NCBI RefSeq assembly: GCF_019880585.1
Contig: NZ_JAINVV010000004.1
Location: forward strand, 124,001 to 188,000
Reading direction: 5' to 3'
DNA from: Sphingomonas colocasiae
GTDB lineage: Bacteria > Pseudomonadota > Alphaproteobacteria > Sphingomonadales > Sphingomonadaceae
Length of the DNA: 64,000 nt
A program made the position numbers and the translations under genes. Of the stretch, positions 52,450 to 61,100 are shown piece by piece. The notes beneath the pieces are model-generated. The model was not told where the DNA came from. It made no database searches and saw nothing but the letters and a program-made list of their open reading frames with translations. Each line of letters begins with the position of its first letter. The stretch's first letter is position 1.

Positions 52450-55359
52450 TCAGAAAGCGACGCGAACGCCGCCGATGAACTGCCGGCCGACCACGTCATA
52501 GACGTGACGCGCCGTCGCCCAGTCGTAACCGGTGATCGGCGGATCGGTGTTGAGCAGATTCAGGATCGAACCGAACAGCGCGATCTTGCTGTCGCCGCCC
52601 GCCGGACGGAACAGCGTCACCTCGCCCGAAAGGTCGAGATAAAGCCGGCCTTTGACATAGAGCTTGTCGGTGATCTGCGCGGGATAGGGCTTGGTCGCCG
52701 CCGGCTTGTCGCGGGTGACGATGCCGCCGCCCACCCAGCGGCCGGTCAGGTTCACATTATACTGATCGGTGCTGTAGCCGGCATTGGCGGTGATGCGCAC
52801 ATGCGGCGATCCATTGACGCCATCGATGAACACCTGCGACAGCGCGCCCGCCATTTCGGTCTTCACGCCGCCATCGCCGATCAGCGTCAGCTTGTTGACG
52901 TAGTTGGCGAGCACACGCAGGTCGAGGGCACCGTTCCAGAAGTTGGTCCGGTAGCGCGCCTCGATATCCATGCCCTCGGTCTTGATCGACTGGAAGTTGA
53001 CCGGCGCCAGCTTCACGCCGGAGATGCGGCCGCCGCCGGCTTCACGCGTGATGAGCAAGCAGGCACCGGCATCGGCCTGATCGTTGCATCGCGTGATGAT
53101 CTGCTGCGCGCTGAGCGCCGCGACCGCGCCCTCGATGCTGATATTGTAATAGTCGAGCGAGATCTGGAGGTTGCGCGCCGGCGACAGCACCAGGCCGCCG
53201 GTGAAGGTGTTCGCGATCTCCGGCTTCAGGAACGGGTTGCCCGACGAGGTGCCGGAAACCGAATAGTTCTCGCCGCGCGCCGAGTCGGTGATCGTGTAGA
53301 TCAGCGTCTGGCCCTGGGCGAACAGTTCCTGGATGTTGGGCGCGCGGATGTCGCGCGAGCGCGTGGCGCGCAGGCGGACGACGTCGTTGACGGTGTAGTT
53401 GGCGCCGATCTTCCAGGTCTCCACCTGGCCCGACGTGCGATAGTCGGTGATACGGCCGGCAAGGTTCAGGTCGAAATTCTTGGCCCAGGGCTGATCGCGG
53501 AAGATCGGGATCAGGATTTCGCCGAAAGCTTCCTTCACTTCCTCGGTGCCCGAGAAGGGAATGGTGTTGCCGACACGGAACACGGTGGCGCCGCCCGGGC
53601 GGCTTGCCGAAAGCGCATCCGCCTTCACGTCCACATCGAACTTGCGCCAGTGGACGCCCGCTGCGATGGCGAACGGACCGGCGGGAAGCTCGAAGGGGGC
53701 GCCGCGGATGATGAAGTCGGCGGTCTGCTGCTTCATGTGCCAGTCGCGGATCGAATTGCCCGTGATGTAATCGAGCGCGGCCGTCTGCTCGCCGGGCAGG
53801 ATCTCGCCGAACAGGTTGAGCGGAACGCAGCCATTGGTCGGATCGGTCAAGGTCGAGCGGCAGATCGGATCGACCACGCCCGGCGTGCGCGGATCGTCGA
53901 TCGCGTCGACGGCGCGCTGCCAGTTGGCGGTGATGCGGGCGCCGGCGAAGTCGGTATAGTCGCGCGCCTTGCCATAGGCATAGGACGCGTCATAGCTCCA
54001 TCCGCCGCCGATATTGCCGCGCAGGCCGATGATGCCCTGCCAGTTGGTCGCCTTCTTGTTGATATAGCCGCGCGCATAATCCTGAAGGGCGCGGCCCATC
54101 ACGAAGTTGGTGATCGTCGGGTTGGCGTTCAGGATGTTGCGCACCGATGTCGGGATATAGACGTTGTCGCGCTGGATCGTGATCTGATCGTTGCCGGTGA
54201 TCGAGGGTGCGTTCTTGATGTCCGAACGCGCATAGCTGCCCGTGGCGTAGAGCGTCGCCGCGTCCGAGAATTCGAACTCGCCCGATGCGATGGCCGACCA
54301 GCGTTCATAGGGCTGCTTCAGCACCGCGTCGCAGATGCCGCAGACGCCGTCGCCGCCCGAATGCGAGTTGGCGCTCTGCACCGTGCCATAGTTGAACGCG
54401 GAGGTCTGGCCGCCGCGCAGGAACTGGGTGCCGCGCAGCAGCGCAGTGCCGTTGCCGGTGGCGCTGTTGATCAGGCCGCCATAGGACGCGATCGAGCTGC
54501 GCGGCTGGTTGACGAGCACGAAGGTCGGTTCGCCATTGGTGGTGGTGCTCGCGGGGTTGGTGATGACCGCATAGTCGCCCCATTCGCGGCCGGCATAGTC
54601 GGGAATGCCCTTGCTGCCCGCGATTTCGCCGCCGACGATGATGTGGCCTCGGCCGTCGGCGAAGCTGGTGCCCGCCGCGAAGCTGCCGAGATAGCTCTTG
54701 TTGTCGCCATAGTCGCTGAGGCCGTACTGGCCGCTTGCCCGCACGCCTTGAAGCTTGTGGTCGATCTTGAAGTTGACGACGCCGGCGACGGCGTCCGAAC
54801 CATAGGCGGCCGATGCGCCGCCGGTCACGACTTCGGCGCCGCTGATCACCGATTGCGGGACGTTGTTGATGTTGACGACGCCTTCGGGCGACGACGGCGT
54901 CGGGCGCTTGCCGTCGACCAGCGTCAGCGTGCGCAGATAGGTGAGGCCGCGAAGATCGAGATAGTTGCCGCCCGACAGTTTCGACAGGTTCGTCGTCGCT
55001 TCGGGGGTGACGCTCGCCTTCAGCGCGGGAAGCTGGTTCAGCGCATCGGCGATGTTGGGCGCGCCGACGCGTTCGAAATCGGCGGTGCTGACGACGGTGA
55101 CGGGGGTTGGCGTATCGAAGCCGGTGCGGGCGATCTGCGAGCCGGTGACGATGATGTCGGCGCCCTGTTCAACCTCTGGCTCGGCGGCTTGCGGCTGCTG
55201 CGCATGGGCCTGTCCCGCGATGCCCAGCGCGGCGCCCGCCGCGAGCATCATGAGCGAGCGAGAAAGCCGCTGCACTCCGAAATCCCCGGCGAGGGCCGTG
55301 CCCGCCATCATCGCGCCAGCGGCGCGGCGCCTGTCGGCCGAAACGATCTTGTTCATCAT
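52450..55359 (-). CDS. TonB-dependent receptor
   Basis: Outer membrane receptor of 969 residues. A long leader (MMNKIVSADRRR..., then SRSLMMLAAGAALGIAGQAHA) is followed by the plug domain (ADIIVTGSQIARTGFDTPTPV, in pieces DIIVTGSQIAR, TPTPVTVVS, GAEVVTGGASAAYGSDAVAGVVNF). A 22-strand barrel follows, ending NLLNTDPP...GRQFIGGVRVAF with the terminal Phe. It belongs to the Oar-free sphingomonad group that imports varied organic substrates rather than only iron. No linked hydrolase, sensor or TonB gene shows what it carries. ATG 55359 follows AGGGGGAAAATC. It is monocistronic with its own terminator. Confidence 0.92.
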   Translation of the reverse strand: MMNKIVSADRRRAAGAMMAGTALAGDFGVQRLSRSLMMLAAGAALGIAGQAHAQQPQAAEPEVEQGADIIVTGSQIARTGFDTPTPVTVVSTADFERVGAPNIADALNQLPALKASVTPEATTNLSKLSGGNYLDLRGLTYLRTLTLVDGKRPTPSSPEGVVNINNVPQSVISGAEVVTGGASAAYGSDAVAGVVNFKIDHKLQGVRASGQYGLSDYGDNKSYLGSFAAGTSFADGRGHIIVGGEIAGSKGIPDYAGREWGDYAVITNPASTTTNGEPTFVLVNQPRSSIASYGGLINSATGNGTALLRGTQFLRGGQTSAFNYGTVQSANSHSGGDGVCGICDAVLKQPYERWSAIASGEFEFSDAATLYATGSYARSDIKNAPSITGNDQITIQRDNVYIPTSVRNILNANPTITNFVMGRALQDYARGYINKKATNWQGIIGLRGNIGGGWSYDASYAYGKARDYTDFAGARITANWQRAVDAIDDPRTPGVVDPICRSTLTDPTNGCVPLNLFGEILPGEQTAALDYITGNSIRDWHMKQQTADFIIRGAPFELPAGPFAIAAGVHWRKFDVDVKADALSASRPGGATVFRVGNTIPFSGTEEVKEAFGEILIPIFRDQPWAKNFDLNLAGRITDYRTSGQVETWKIGANYTVNDVVRLRATRSRDIRAPNIQELFAQGQTLIYTITDSARGENYSVSGTSSGNPFLKPEIANTFTGGLVLSPARNLQISLDYYNISIEGAVAALSAQQIITRCNDQADAGACLLITREAGGGRISGVKLAPVNFQSIKTEGMDIEARYRTNFWNGALDLRVLANYVNKLTLIGDGGVKTEMAGALSQVFIDGVNGSPHVRITANAGYSTDQYNVNLTGRWVGGGIVTRDKPAATKPYPAQITDKLYVKGRLYLDLSGEVTLFRPAGGDSKIALFGSILNLLNTDPPITGYDWATARHVYDVVGRQFIGGVRVAF

Positions 55360-55759
55360 GATTTTCCCCCTTTTTCGATTTTACGCCGATCAAGCCTCCT
55401 CTGGCCGCTCACCCCTGTTGTGAGACTGGCGCATTTTCGATTCTGAAAACTTTTTCTCAATTTGAAGAATGGGCGTCAAGTGCTAAACGCGCTTTATTGT
55501 GCAATGCCGAAAATCCGTTGAAAGCCAAGGATTTCGGCCTTTGGGCGGCGTTCATGGCGCGACGGGGCGGGTATGATCGGCATGATCGCAGGCGATGAGT
55601 CCTCCACCATCTGACGAACATTAGGATCGATGAAAATCGCTATAGTTCAGTCGCTTAGGCTCGATGTTTTCAAAGATCGAAAATCCTGCATGTGATTTGA
55701 CCGGGCGTGAAGCCGCCCCGCGCCTTTGCGGCGATGCGCCGATCGTCTATCCCGGCGCC
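55360..55759. other. 400-nt AT-richer intergenic region between the TonB receptor and the sirtuin gene
   Basis: No gene is visible. On minus, TTGAGA and AAAATG about 17 nt apart near 55435-55463, or TTGACG at about 55480, could be receptor promoters. On plus, a TATAGT at about 55642 may serve the sirtuin gene. The region is unusually AT-rich for this genome. Confidence 0.4.
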
Positions 55760-56470
55760 ATGTCCGACATTCGCAACATCGTCATCCTCACCGGCGCCGG
55801 GATTTCCGCCGAAAGCGGGCTCGCCACCTTTCGCGGGCCGGACGGGCTGTGGGAAGGGCATCGGGTGGAGGATGTGTGCACGCCCCAGGCGCTGGCGCGC
55901 GATCCCGACACGGTGCACCGTTTCTACGATGCGCGCCGCGCCGCGCTCGCGACGGTCTCGCCCAATCCCGCGCATGACGCGCTGGCGCGGCTCGACGCCG
56001 AATGGCCGGGCGAACTGCTGATCGTCACCCAGAATGTCGACGACCTGCACGAACGCGCGGGCGCCCGGCGGCTGCTGCACATGCATGGCGAGCTGCGATC
56101 GGCGCTGTGCGCGGCGTGCGGGCGGGCGGAGCCCTGGGACGGGCCGATGGGGCAGGGGCGGCGCTGCGGCGGTTGCGGCACGCCGGCATTGCGCCCCGAC
56201 ATCGTCTTTTTCGGCGAGATGCCTTACGAAATGGAGCGGATCGAGCGCGCGCTGGCGATGGCGGACCTCTTCGTTTCGATCGGCACCTCGGGCGCGGTCT
56301 ATCCCGCCGCCGGCTTCGTCCAGACCGCGCGGCACCATGGCGCCCGCACGCTCGAACTCAACCTCGATCCCTCGGCCGGCAGCTTCCTGTTCGAGGAGAC
56401 GCGCCAGGGGCCGGCGAGCATGCTGGTGCCGCAATGGGTGGAGGGCCTGCTCGCCGCGCGCCCGGCGTGA
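55760..56470 (+). CDS. NAD-dependent protein deacylase (sirtuin, SIRT5/CobB-like)
   Basis: A 236-residue sirtuin: NAD site TGAGISAESGLATFRG, QNVDDLHERAG, catalytic His109 (HMHGEL), and the zinc ligands C117-x2-C120 and C136-x2-C139. Tyr56 and Arg59 (HRFYDARR) are the class III residues that favour succinyl or malonyl groups over acetyl. ATG 55760 starts the conserved region. It would remove acyl groups from metabolic enzymes in the cytoplasm. It is monocistronic. Confidence 0.92.
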   Translation: MSDIRNIVILTGAGISAESGLATFRGPDGLWEGHRVEDVCTPQALARDPDTVHRFYDARRAALATVSPNPAHDALARLDAEWPGELLIVTQNVDDLHERAGARRLLHMHGELRSALCAACGRAEPWDGPMGQGRRCGGCGTPALRPDIVFFGEMPYEMERIERALAMADLFVSIGTSGAVYPAAGFVQTARHHGARTLELNLDPSAGSFLFEETRQGPASMLVPQWVEGLLAARPA

Positions 56471-56586
56471 TCGGGCGCCGCGCGGGGCCCGACGTCATGA
56501 CGGCGATACCCTTCGGCGATTCATTGGGCTTGCATTTCCGTACGAATAGGGAAACTATCCCCAAAATAGTCTGGGGACGAGGATAG

Positions 56587-56688
56587 ATGCGCTCATTGTT
56601 GCGCCGGCAAGGCGATTGCATTCTGATTGGCACCTTCGCGGCCATTGCCTGGGTCGCGTTGATCGGAACGATCGTCCTTAAATTCTGA
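56587..56688 (+). CDS. Putative 33-aa single-pass membrane peptide
   Basis: ATG 56587 has GACGAGGATAG just before it and encodes MRSLLRRQGDCILIGTFAAI and further AWVALIGTIVLKF: a basic start, one hydrophobic helix and a short end. An inverted repeat TCCCC...GGGGA lies about 30 nt upstream. It is a reasonable small-protein candidate but cannot be proven from one sequence. Confidence 0.45.
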   Translation: MRSLLRRQGDCILIGTFAAIAWVALIGTIVLKF

Positions 56689-56736
56689 CCGGCTGAAAAC
56701 CGAACGGCTGAATGGCGGGCGCGCTAAAGCGCTGCG

Positions 56737-57642
56737 TCAGTCGACCCAGTCCAGCCCGATATCGCGGTAGACGCCGCGATCCTCTTCCCAATCGGGCTTC
56801 ACCTTGACGTGCAGATACAGATGGACGCGCACGCCCAGCAGCGTCGACAGCTCGGCGCGGGCGCGGCTGCCGATCTCCTTCAGCCGCTGGCCGCCCTTGC
56901 CGAGGATGATCGCGCGCTGGCTGGTGCGCCCGACCAGGATCTGCTGGTGGATCTCGACCGATCCGTCCTTGCGTTCCTCGTATTTCTCGGTTTCGACGAC
57001 ACAGGCATAGGGCAGCTCCGCATGGAGCTGGAGGTAGAGCTGCTCGCGCGTCACTTCGGCCGCGAGCATCCGGTCGGTCGCGTCGGACACCTGATCCTCG
57101 GGGAAATGCCACGGCCCCTCGGGCATCGCCGCGCCCAGCGCGGATTTGAGGTCGGACAGGCCGTCGCCCGTCGTCGCGCTGATCATGAAGATCTCGTCGA
57201 AACCGAGCTGCGCGTTCAGCCGCTCGGCATGGACGAGCAGCCGTGCCTTGTCCGCGATGTCGACCTTGTTGAGGATCAGGATCTTGCGTTCGGAGCGGCC
57301 CTTCAGCACGTCTACGATGCTCGACACCTTGGGGCCGAGACCGGCCTTCGAATCGACGACCAGCGCGATCAGGTCCGCATCCTGCGCGCCGCCCCATGCG
57401 GCGGCGACCATCGCGCGGTCCAGCCGCCGCTTCGGTTCGAAGATGCCGGGCGTATCGACCAGCATGATCTGATTGGCGCCGTCGATGGCGACGCCCATCA
57501 GCCGGGTGCGCGTCGTTTGCGCCTTCGGGCTGACGATCGCCACCTTCTGCCCGACGAGCGCGTTGACCAATGTCGACTTGCCCGCATTGGGGGCGCCGAC
57601 CACGGCGACGAGGCCGCAACGTTGTTGATTGATGTCGTTCAC
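56737..57642 (-). CDS. era: GTPase Era
   Basis: Ribosome-assembly GTPase, 301 residues. G1 is GAPNAGKST (residues 16-24), the G2 region QTTRTRLMG, G3 DTPG, and G4 NKVD. The C-terminal KH domain contains ILVGRTSQRAIILGKGGQRLKEIGSRAR, read as VGRTSQRAIILGKGGQ. It binds 16S rRNA near the 3' end. The start is GTG 57642 with AAGGCGGG upstream. It is last in lepB-rnc-era. Confidence 0.96.
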   Translation of the reverse strand: MNDINQQRCGLVAVVGAPNAGKSTLVNALVGQKVAIVSPKAQTTRTRLMGVAIDGANQIMLVDTPGIFEPKRRLDRAMVAAAWGGAQDADLIALVVDSKAGLGPKVSSIVDVLKGRSERKILILNKVDIADKARLLVHAERLNAQLGFDEIFMISATTGDGLSDLKSALGAAMPEGPWHFPEDQVSDATDRMLAAEVTREQLYLQLHAELPYACVVETEKYEERKDGSVEIHQQILVGRTSQRAIILGKGGQRLKEIGSRARAELSTLLGVRVHLYLHVKVKPDWEEDRGVYRDIGLDWVD

Positions 57643-57712
57643 GGAACCCGCCTTCGCGCGAAACCGCGCGCGAGGCAAGGAAGAGGGTGCGATCAACCCA
57701 CGCGGGCGGGCG

Positions 57713-58438
57713 TCAGTCGCCTGATTTCAGCTTCGCCAGCAGCGTTTTCGCGGCGGCGGTCTCCGCCTCCTGCTTCGAGGTGCCGGTCGCGCTCGCCTCC
57801 GCCAGCTTGCCGATCGAGACGGTGACGGTGAACACCGGCGCGTGATGCGGGCCGGACCGATCGGTGACGGTATAAGTGGGCGGGCGGCGGTTATGCGCGG
57901 CGGCCCATTCCTGGAGCGCGGACTTGGGATGGCGCGGCGCGCTCGTCTGCGTGTCGATCAGATCGGCCCAGGCGCGGCGGATGAAGGCGCGCGTCGCGTC
58001 CAGCCCCGCTTCCAGCCACAGCGCGCCGATCAGCGCCTCCACCATGTCGCCCAAGATATTGTCGCTTTGCGCGGCGCCGTCGTCGCGCGCCTGCTTGCCC
58101 AGCCGCATGTGCGGCACCAGCCCGATCCGCCGCGCGACCTCGGCACAGGTCTCGCCCGCCACCAGCGCGTTGAAGCGAGGCGAAAGCTTGCCCTCGGGTT
58201 CGTCGGGGAAGCGTTCGAACAGCCAGTCGGCCATGACGAGGCCGAGCACGCGATCGCCCAGGAACTCCAGCCGCTCGTAATTGGTCGTGCTCTGGCTGCC
58301 ATGCGTCACCGCGCGCGCGAACAGCGCGGGATCGGCCGGGCGGTGGCCCAGCGTGGCTTCAACCCAGGCGGAAAGGTCGGGCGCGCTCAGAACCGTTCCC
58401 CGATCCGTTCCCAGCGCGCGGCGGTGAACCAGGTCCAT
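57713..58438 (-). CDS. rnc: Ribonuclease III (start uncertain)
   Basis: Double-strand RNA nuclease. The catalytic signature is NYERLEFLGDRVLGLVMADWL, in pieces ERLEFLGDRVLG, with SDNILGDMVEALIGALWLEAG as the second acidic site. The C-terminal dsRNA-binding domain ends GTSKQEAETAAAKTLLAKL. Homologues begin near SAPDLSAWVEATLGHRP. No ATG, GTG or TTG lies there; the only nearby codon is CTG 58390, whose last two bases belong to the lepB stop codon and which has GGGGAAC upstream. The nearest ATG (58438) would add 16 residues inside lepB with no ribosome site. I list the ATG, but CTG is possible. Confidence 0.85.
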   Translation of the reverse strand: MDLVHRRALGTDRGTVLSAPDLSAWVEATLGHRPADPALFARAVTHGSQSTTNYERLEFLGDRVLGLVMADWLFERFPDEPEGKLSPRFNALVAGETCAEVARRIGLVPHMRLGKQARDDGAAQSDNILGDMVEALIGALWLEAGLDATRAFIRRAWADLIDTQTSAPRHPKSALQEWAAAHNRRPPTYTVTDRSGPHHAPVFTVTVSIGKLAEASATGTSKQEAETAAAKTLLAKLKSGD

Positions 58439-59208
58439 GGCAGCAGCCACGATGCCGAACCGTCGGTGGAGAAGACGCTGATCCAGGCGCGGCCGACCAG
58501 ATTGGCTTCCGGCACCATGCCGATCGCTTCGCCGTCGCGCGCGGGGAAGCGGCTGTCGGCGCTATGGTCGCGATTGTCGCCCATCAGGAACAACATGCCT
58601 TCGGGTACGGTATAGACGCGGGTGTCGTCGCCCGCCGTGCCTTGGGTGGTATCGAGCACCTCATAGCTCTTCCCGTTGGGCAGCGTCTCGCGATAGCGCG
58701 TGTAGCGGCACTGGCGGACGCCCGCCACCGTCTCCATCGACGCGTCGGTCAGGCATTTGTTGTAGGGTTTTTCGGGCAGCACGAAATCGGCGATCCGTTC
58801 GCGCGGCACCGGCGCGCCGTTCAGGATCACCTGGCCGTCGCGCACCTGGATCAGGTCGCCCGGCAGGCCGATCACGCGCTTGATATAATCCTGGCGCTGA
58901 TAGGGGGGCGCCTTGAACACCACCACGTCGCCGCGCTCGGGCGTGCTCGCCAGGATGCGGCCGGGGATCAGCGGTACGCTGAACGGCAGCGAATAGCGCG
59001 AATAGCCATAGCTCCATTTGGAGACGAGCAGATAATCGCCCACCAGCAGGCGCGGCATCATCGATTCGGACGGGATGTTGAACGGCGCCGCGAAGAAGCT
59101 GCGGAACAGGAAGACGAAGATTCCCAGCTTGAGCAGGAAGATCATGAAATCGGCGGTTTCGGACCGCTTCTGCTTGCGCGGTTTGGATGCGGAGGTCTGG
59201 TCGCTCAT
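58387..59208 (-). CDS. lepB: Signal peptidase I
   Basis: Inner-membrane protease of 273 residues that cuts Sec and Tat signals. One N-terminal helix (FMIFLLKLGIFVFLFRSFFA) is followed by the nucleophile Ser49 (PSESMMP), general-base Lys110 (DYIKRVIGLPGD), and the C-terminal box GDNRDHSADSRFP. The length is on the long side. Its last bases overlap the upstream part of rnc. ATG 59208. Confidence 0.96.
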   Translation of the reverse strand: MSDQTSASKPRKQKRSETADFMIFLLKLGIFVFLFRSFFAAPFNIPSESMMPRLLVGDYLLVSKWSYGYSRYSLPFSVPLIPGRILASTPERGDVVVFKAPPYQRQDYIKRVIGLPGDLIQVRDGQVILNGAPVPRERIADFVLPEKPYNKCLTDASMETVAGVRQCRYTRYRETLPNGKSYEVLDTTQGTAGDDTRVYTVPEGMLFLMGDNRDHSADSRFPARDGEAIGMVPEANLVGRAWISVFSTDGSASWLLPWTWFTAARWERIGERF

Positions 59209-59254
59209 GTTGGTGCTTTGCGGCGCGCCCGCGAACGCGTCAAGCGACGCGGCA

Positions 59255-59380
59255 TCATAGGCAATAGAGGATTGCGCCCTGCAGCCAGATCATCACGCCC
59301 TGGCTGCGCCACAGCAGCCAGCCCGTGGCGATCAGCGGCGCCGCGATCGCGGCGGCGACGATCGTGCCCCGCCGCGTCAT
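59255..59380 (-). CDS. Small membrane protein, 41 aa
   Basis: ATG 59380 overlaps the MFS stop (ATGA). It encodes MTRRGTIVAAAIAAPLIATG followed by WLLWRSQGVMIWLQGAILYCL: two hydrophobic stretches with a short basic start. The tight overlap between an MFS gene and lepB suggests real translation. No function known. Confidence 0.6.
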   Translation of the reverse strand: MTRRGTIVAAAIAAPLIATGWLLWRSQGVMIWLQGAILYCL

Positions 59381-60576
59381 GCGGCAAGCGGGCGGCGCAC
59401 CAGCGGCGCGTCGCGGATCGGCAGGTGGACGAGCGCGGCCATCGCAGCGAGCGCGATCGAGGCGATCCAGGCGGCGTCGTACGATCCCATAAGATCGAAC
59501 ATATAGCCCGCCGCCCAGGCGCCGAAGAAGCTGCCGACCTGATGCGAGAGGAAGACGATGCCGCCGAGCATGGAAAGATGCCGCACGCCGAAGATCTGGC
59601 TGACCAGCCCGTTGGTGAGCGGCACCGTGCCCAGCCAGAGGAAGCCCATCGCCGCCGCGAAGGCGAGCGCCGTCACATTGGTGAGCGGCAGCGCCAGGAA
59701 CAGCACGAACACCAGCCCCCGCGCGGCATAGAGGCCGGCGAGCAGATAATGTTTGGGATAGCGATCCCCGGACAGGCCGAAGGCATAGGATCCGAAGATG
59801 TTGAACAGCCCGACCAGCGCCAGCGCGGTCGCGCCGATCGCGGGCGGGATCTGCTTGTCCGCCAGATAGGCGGGGAAATGCGTGGCGATGAAGGCGATGT
59901 GGAAGCCGCAGACGAAGAAGCCGGCGTTGAGCAGCCAGAAGCTGCGCACGCCCGACGCCTCGCGCAGCGCCTCGCCCACGCTTTGCGCGGGGCCGTCCGC
60001 GTCCAGCGCGCGCGGCTTGCCGGCCACGCCGATCGCGAGCACGGCGGCCAGCCCGATCAGCCCCGCCAGCGCGATGAACGCCATGTGATAGCCGAGCTGG
60101 CCGAGCAGGAGCTGCGCGCCGGGCACGACCAGGAACTGGCCCACCGATCCGCCCGCCGTGACGATGCCGAACGCCATCGTCCGCCGTTCGGGCGGGACGA
60201 CGCGGCCGACCGCGCCGAGCATCACGGTGAAGGTGACGCCGGTCATGGCGAGGCCGACCATGAAGCCCAGCGTCAGGTGGATGCCCATCGCGTCGGTGGC
60301 GTAGGCCGCGCCGACAAGGCCGGCGACATAGAGCAGCGCGCCCGCCAGCGTGACGCGGCCCGCGCCATGCTTGTCGGCGATCGCGCCGACAAAGGGCTGG
60401 GCAAGGCCGAGCATCAGGTTCTGGATCGCCAGCGCCAGCCCGAAATCGGACCGGCCGATATCGAGCGCCGGCCCCATTTGCGGCAGGAACAGGCCGAAGG
60501 ACTGGCGCACGCCCATCGCCAGCGTGACGACGGCGGCGGCGCAGATCACCACCGTCCAGGGGGAACGGGTGTTCAC
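59377..60576 (-). CDS. MFS transporter
   Basis: A 399-residue major-facilitator carrier with twelve predicted helices. The motif-A-like loop after helix 2 reads GAIADKHGAGRVTLAG, and GVRQSFGLFLPQMG is in helix 1. It resembles the group annotated as oxalate/formate or monocarboxylate transporters, but the substrate is unknown. The start is GTG 60576, overlapping the MarR stop (GTGA), so it is translationally coupled to the regulator. Efflux or organic-acid exchange under MarR control is plausible. Confidence 0.85.
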   Translation of the reverse strand: MNTRSPWTVVICAAAVVTLAMGVRQSFGLFLPQMGPALDIGRSDFGLALAIQNLMLGLAQPFVGAIADKHGAGRVTLAGALLYVAGLVGAAYATDAMGIHLTLGFMVGLAMTGVTFTVMLGAVGRVVPPERRTMAFGIVTAGGSVGQFLVVPGAQLLLGQLGYHMAFIALAGLIGLAAVLAIGVAGKPRALDADGPAQSVGEALREASGVRSFWLLNAGFFVCGFHIAFIATHFPAYLADKQIPPAIGATALALVGLFNIFGSYAFGLSGDRYPKHYLLAGLYAARGLVFVLFLALPLTNVTALAFAAAMGFLWLGTVPLTNGLVSQIFGVRHLSMLGGIVFLSHQVGSFFGAWAAGYMFDLMGSYDAAWIASIALAAMAALVHLPIRDAPLVRRPLAA

Positions 60577-60986
60577 GGGCGAATCTCCTCGATCCGGTCG
60601 AGCAGCGCGAACAGCGCCTGCCGATCCGCCCCCAGCAGCGTATCGATACGATGTTCAGCCGCTTCCCAGGCGGGCAGGCAGCGCGCGATCGCGTCCTTGC
60701 CCGCCGGCGCGATCTCCACGATCCGCGCGCGCTGGTCGCCGCATTCGGCCGCGCGCACCAGCCCCTGTTCGCGCAGCGCGCCGATGGTGCGGCTGATCGT
60801 CGTCCGGTCATGCCCGGTGCGTTCGGCGAAGGCGGTGAGCGAGCAGGGGCCGGACCGGTCGAGCAGGCGCAACAGCGAGAATTGCGGCGTCGACAGCCCC
60901 GACCCTTCGAGCGCGGCATCGTAAAAGGCGGTGACCGCGCGCGCGGAGCGGCGCAGTTTGGTACAGGCGCAAACGGTGGGCAACAT
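60573..60986 (-). CDS. MarR-family regulator
   Basis: A 137-residue winged-helix regulator: FSLLRLLDRSGPCSLTAFAERTGHDRTTISRTIGALREQGLV is visible in pieces as TPQFSLLRLL and DRTTISRTIGALREQGL. The N-terminus MLPTVCACTKLRRSARAV has two Cys that could sense oxidants or ligands. ATG 60986 is preferred; ATG 61007 is possible. It overlaps and precedes the MFS gene, so it probably represses that gene and itself, via the CGTG-N6-CACG dyad just upstream. Confidence 0.87.
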   Translation of the reverse strand: MLPTVCACTKLRRSARAVTAFYDAALEGSGLSTPQFSLLRLLDRSGPCSLTAFAERTGHDRTTISRTIGALREQGLVRAAECGDQRARIVEIAPAGKDAIARCLPAWEAAEHRIDTLLGADRQALFALLDRIEEIRP

Positions 60987-60990
60987 GATT

Positions 60991-61004
60991 CGTGCATATA
61001 CACG
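60991..61004 (-). promoter_or_regulatory. CGTG-N6-CACG dyad, candidate MarR operator
   Basis: CGTGCATATACACG lies 4 nt before the MarR start codon (ATG 60986). The position so close to the start suits autorepression. It also contains a TATATG that may be part of a promoter for a nearly leaderless transcript. Confidence 0.4.
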
Positions 61005-61100
61005 CATGTTCGCGGCGATCAATGGTCGCGATACGATCAATGGACGTTTCCACCGGCGGGCACAAAATCTATTGTCGCGCCGCAGCAAGGAGAATCGAAG

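Noticed and set aside
51619-55446. Very long open frame on plus, opposite the TonB receptor and dapB
   Set aside because: The translation is an Arg/Asp/Ala-rich shadow with no domain, while the minus strand encodes clear, full-length proteins.
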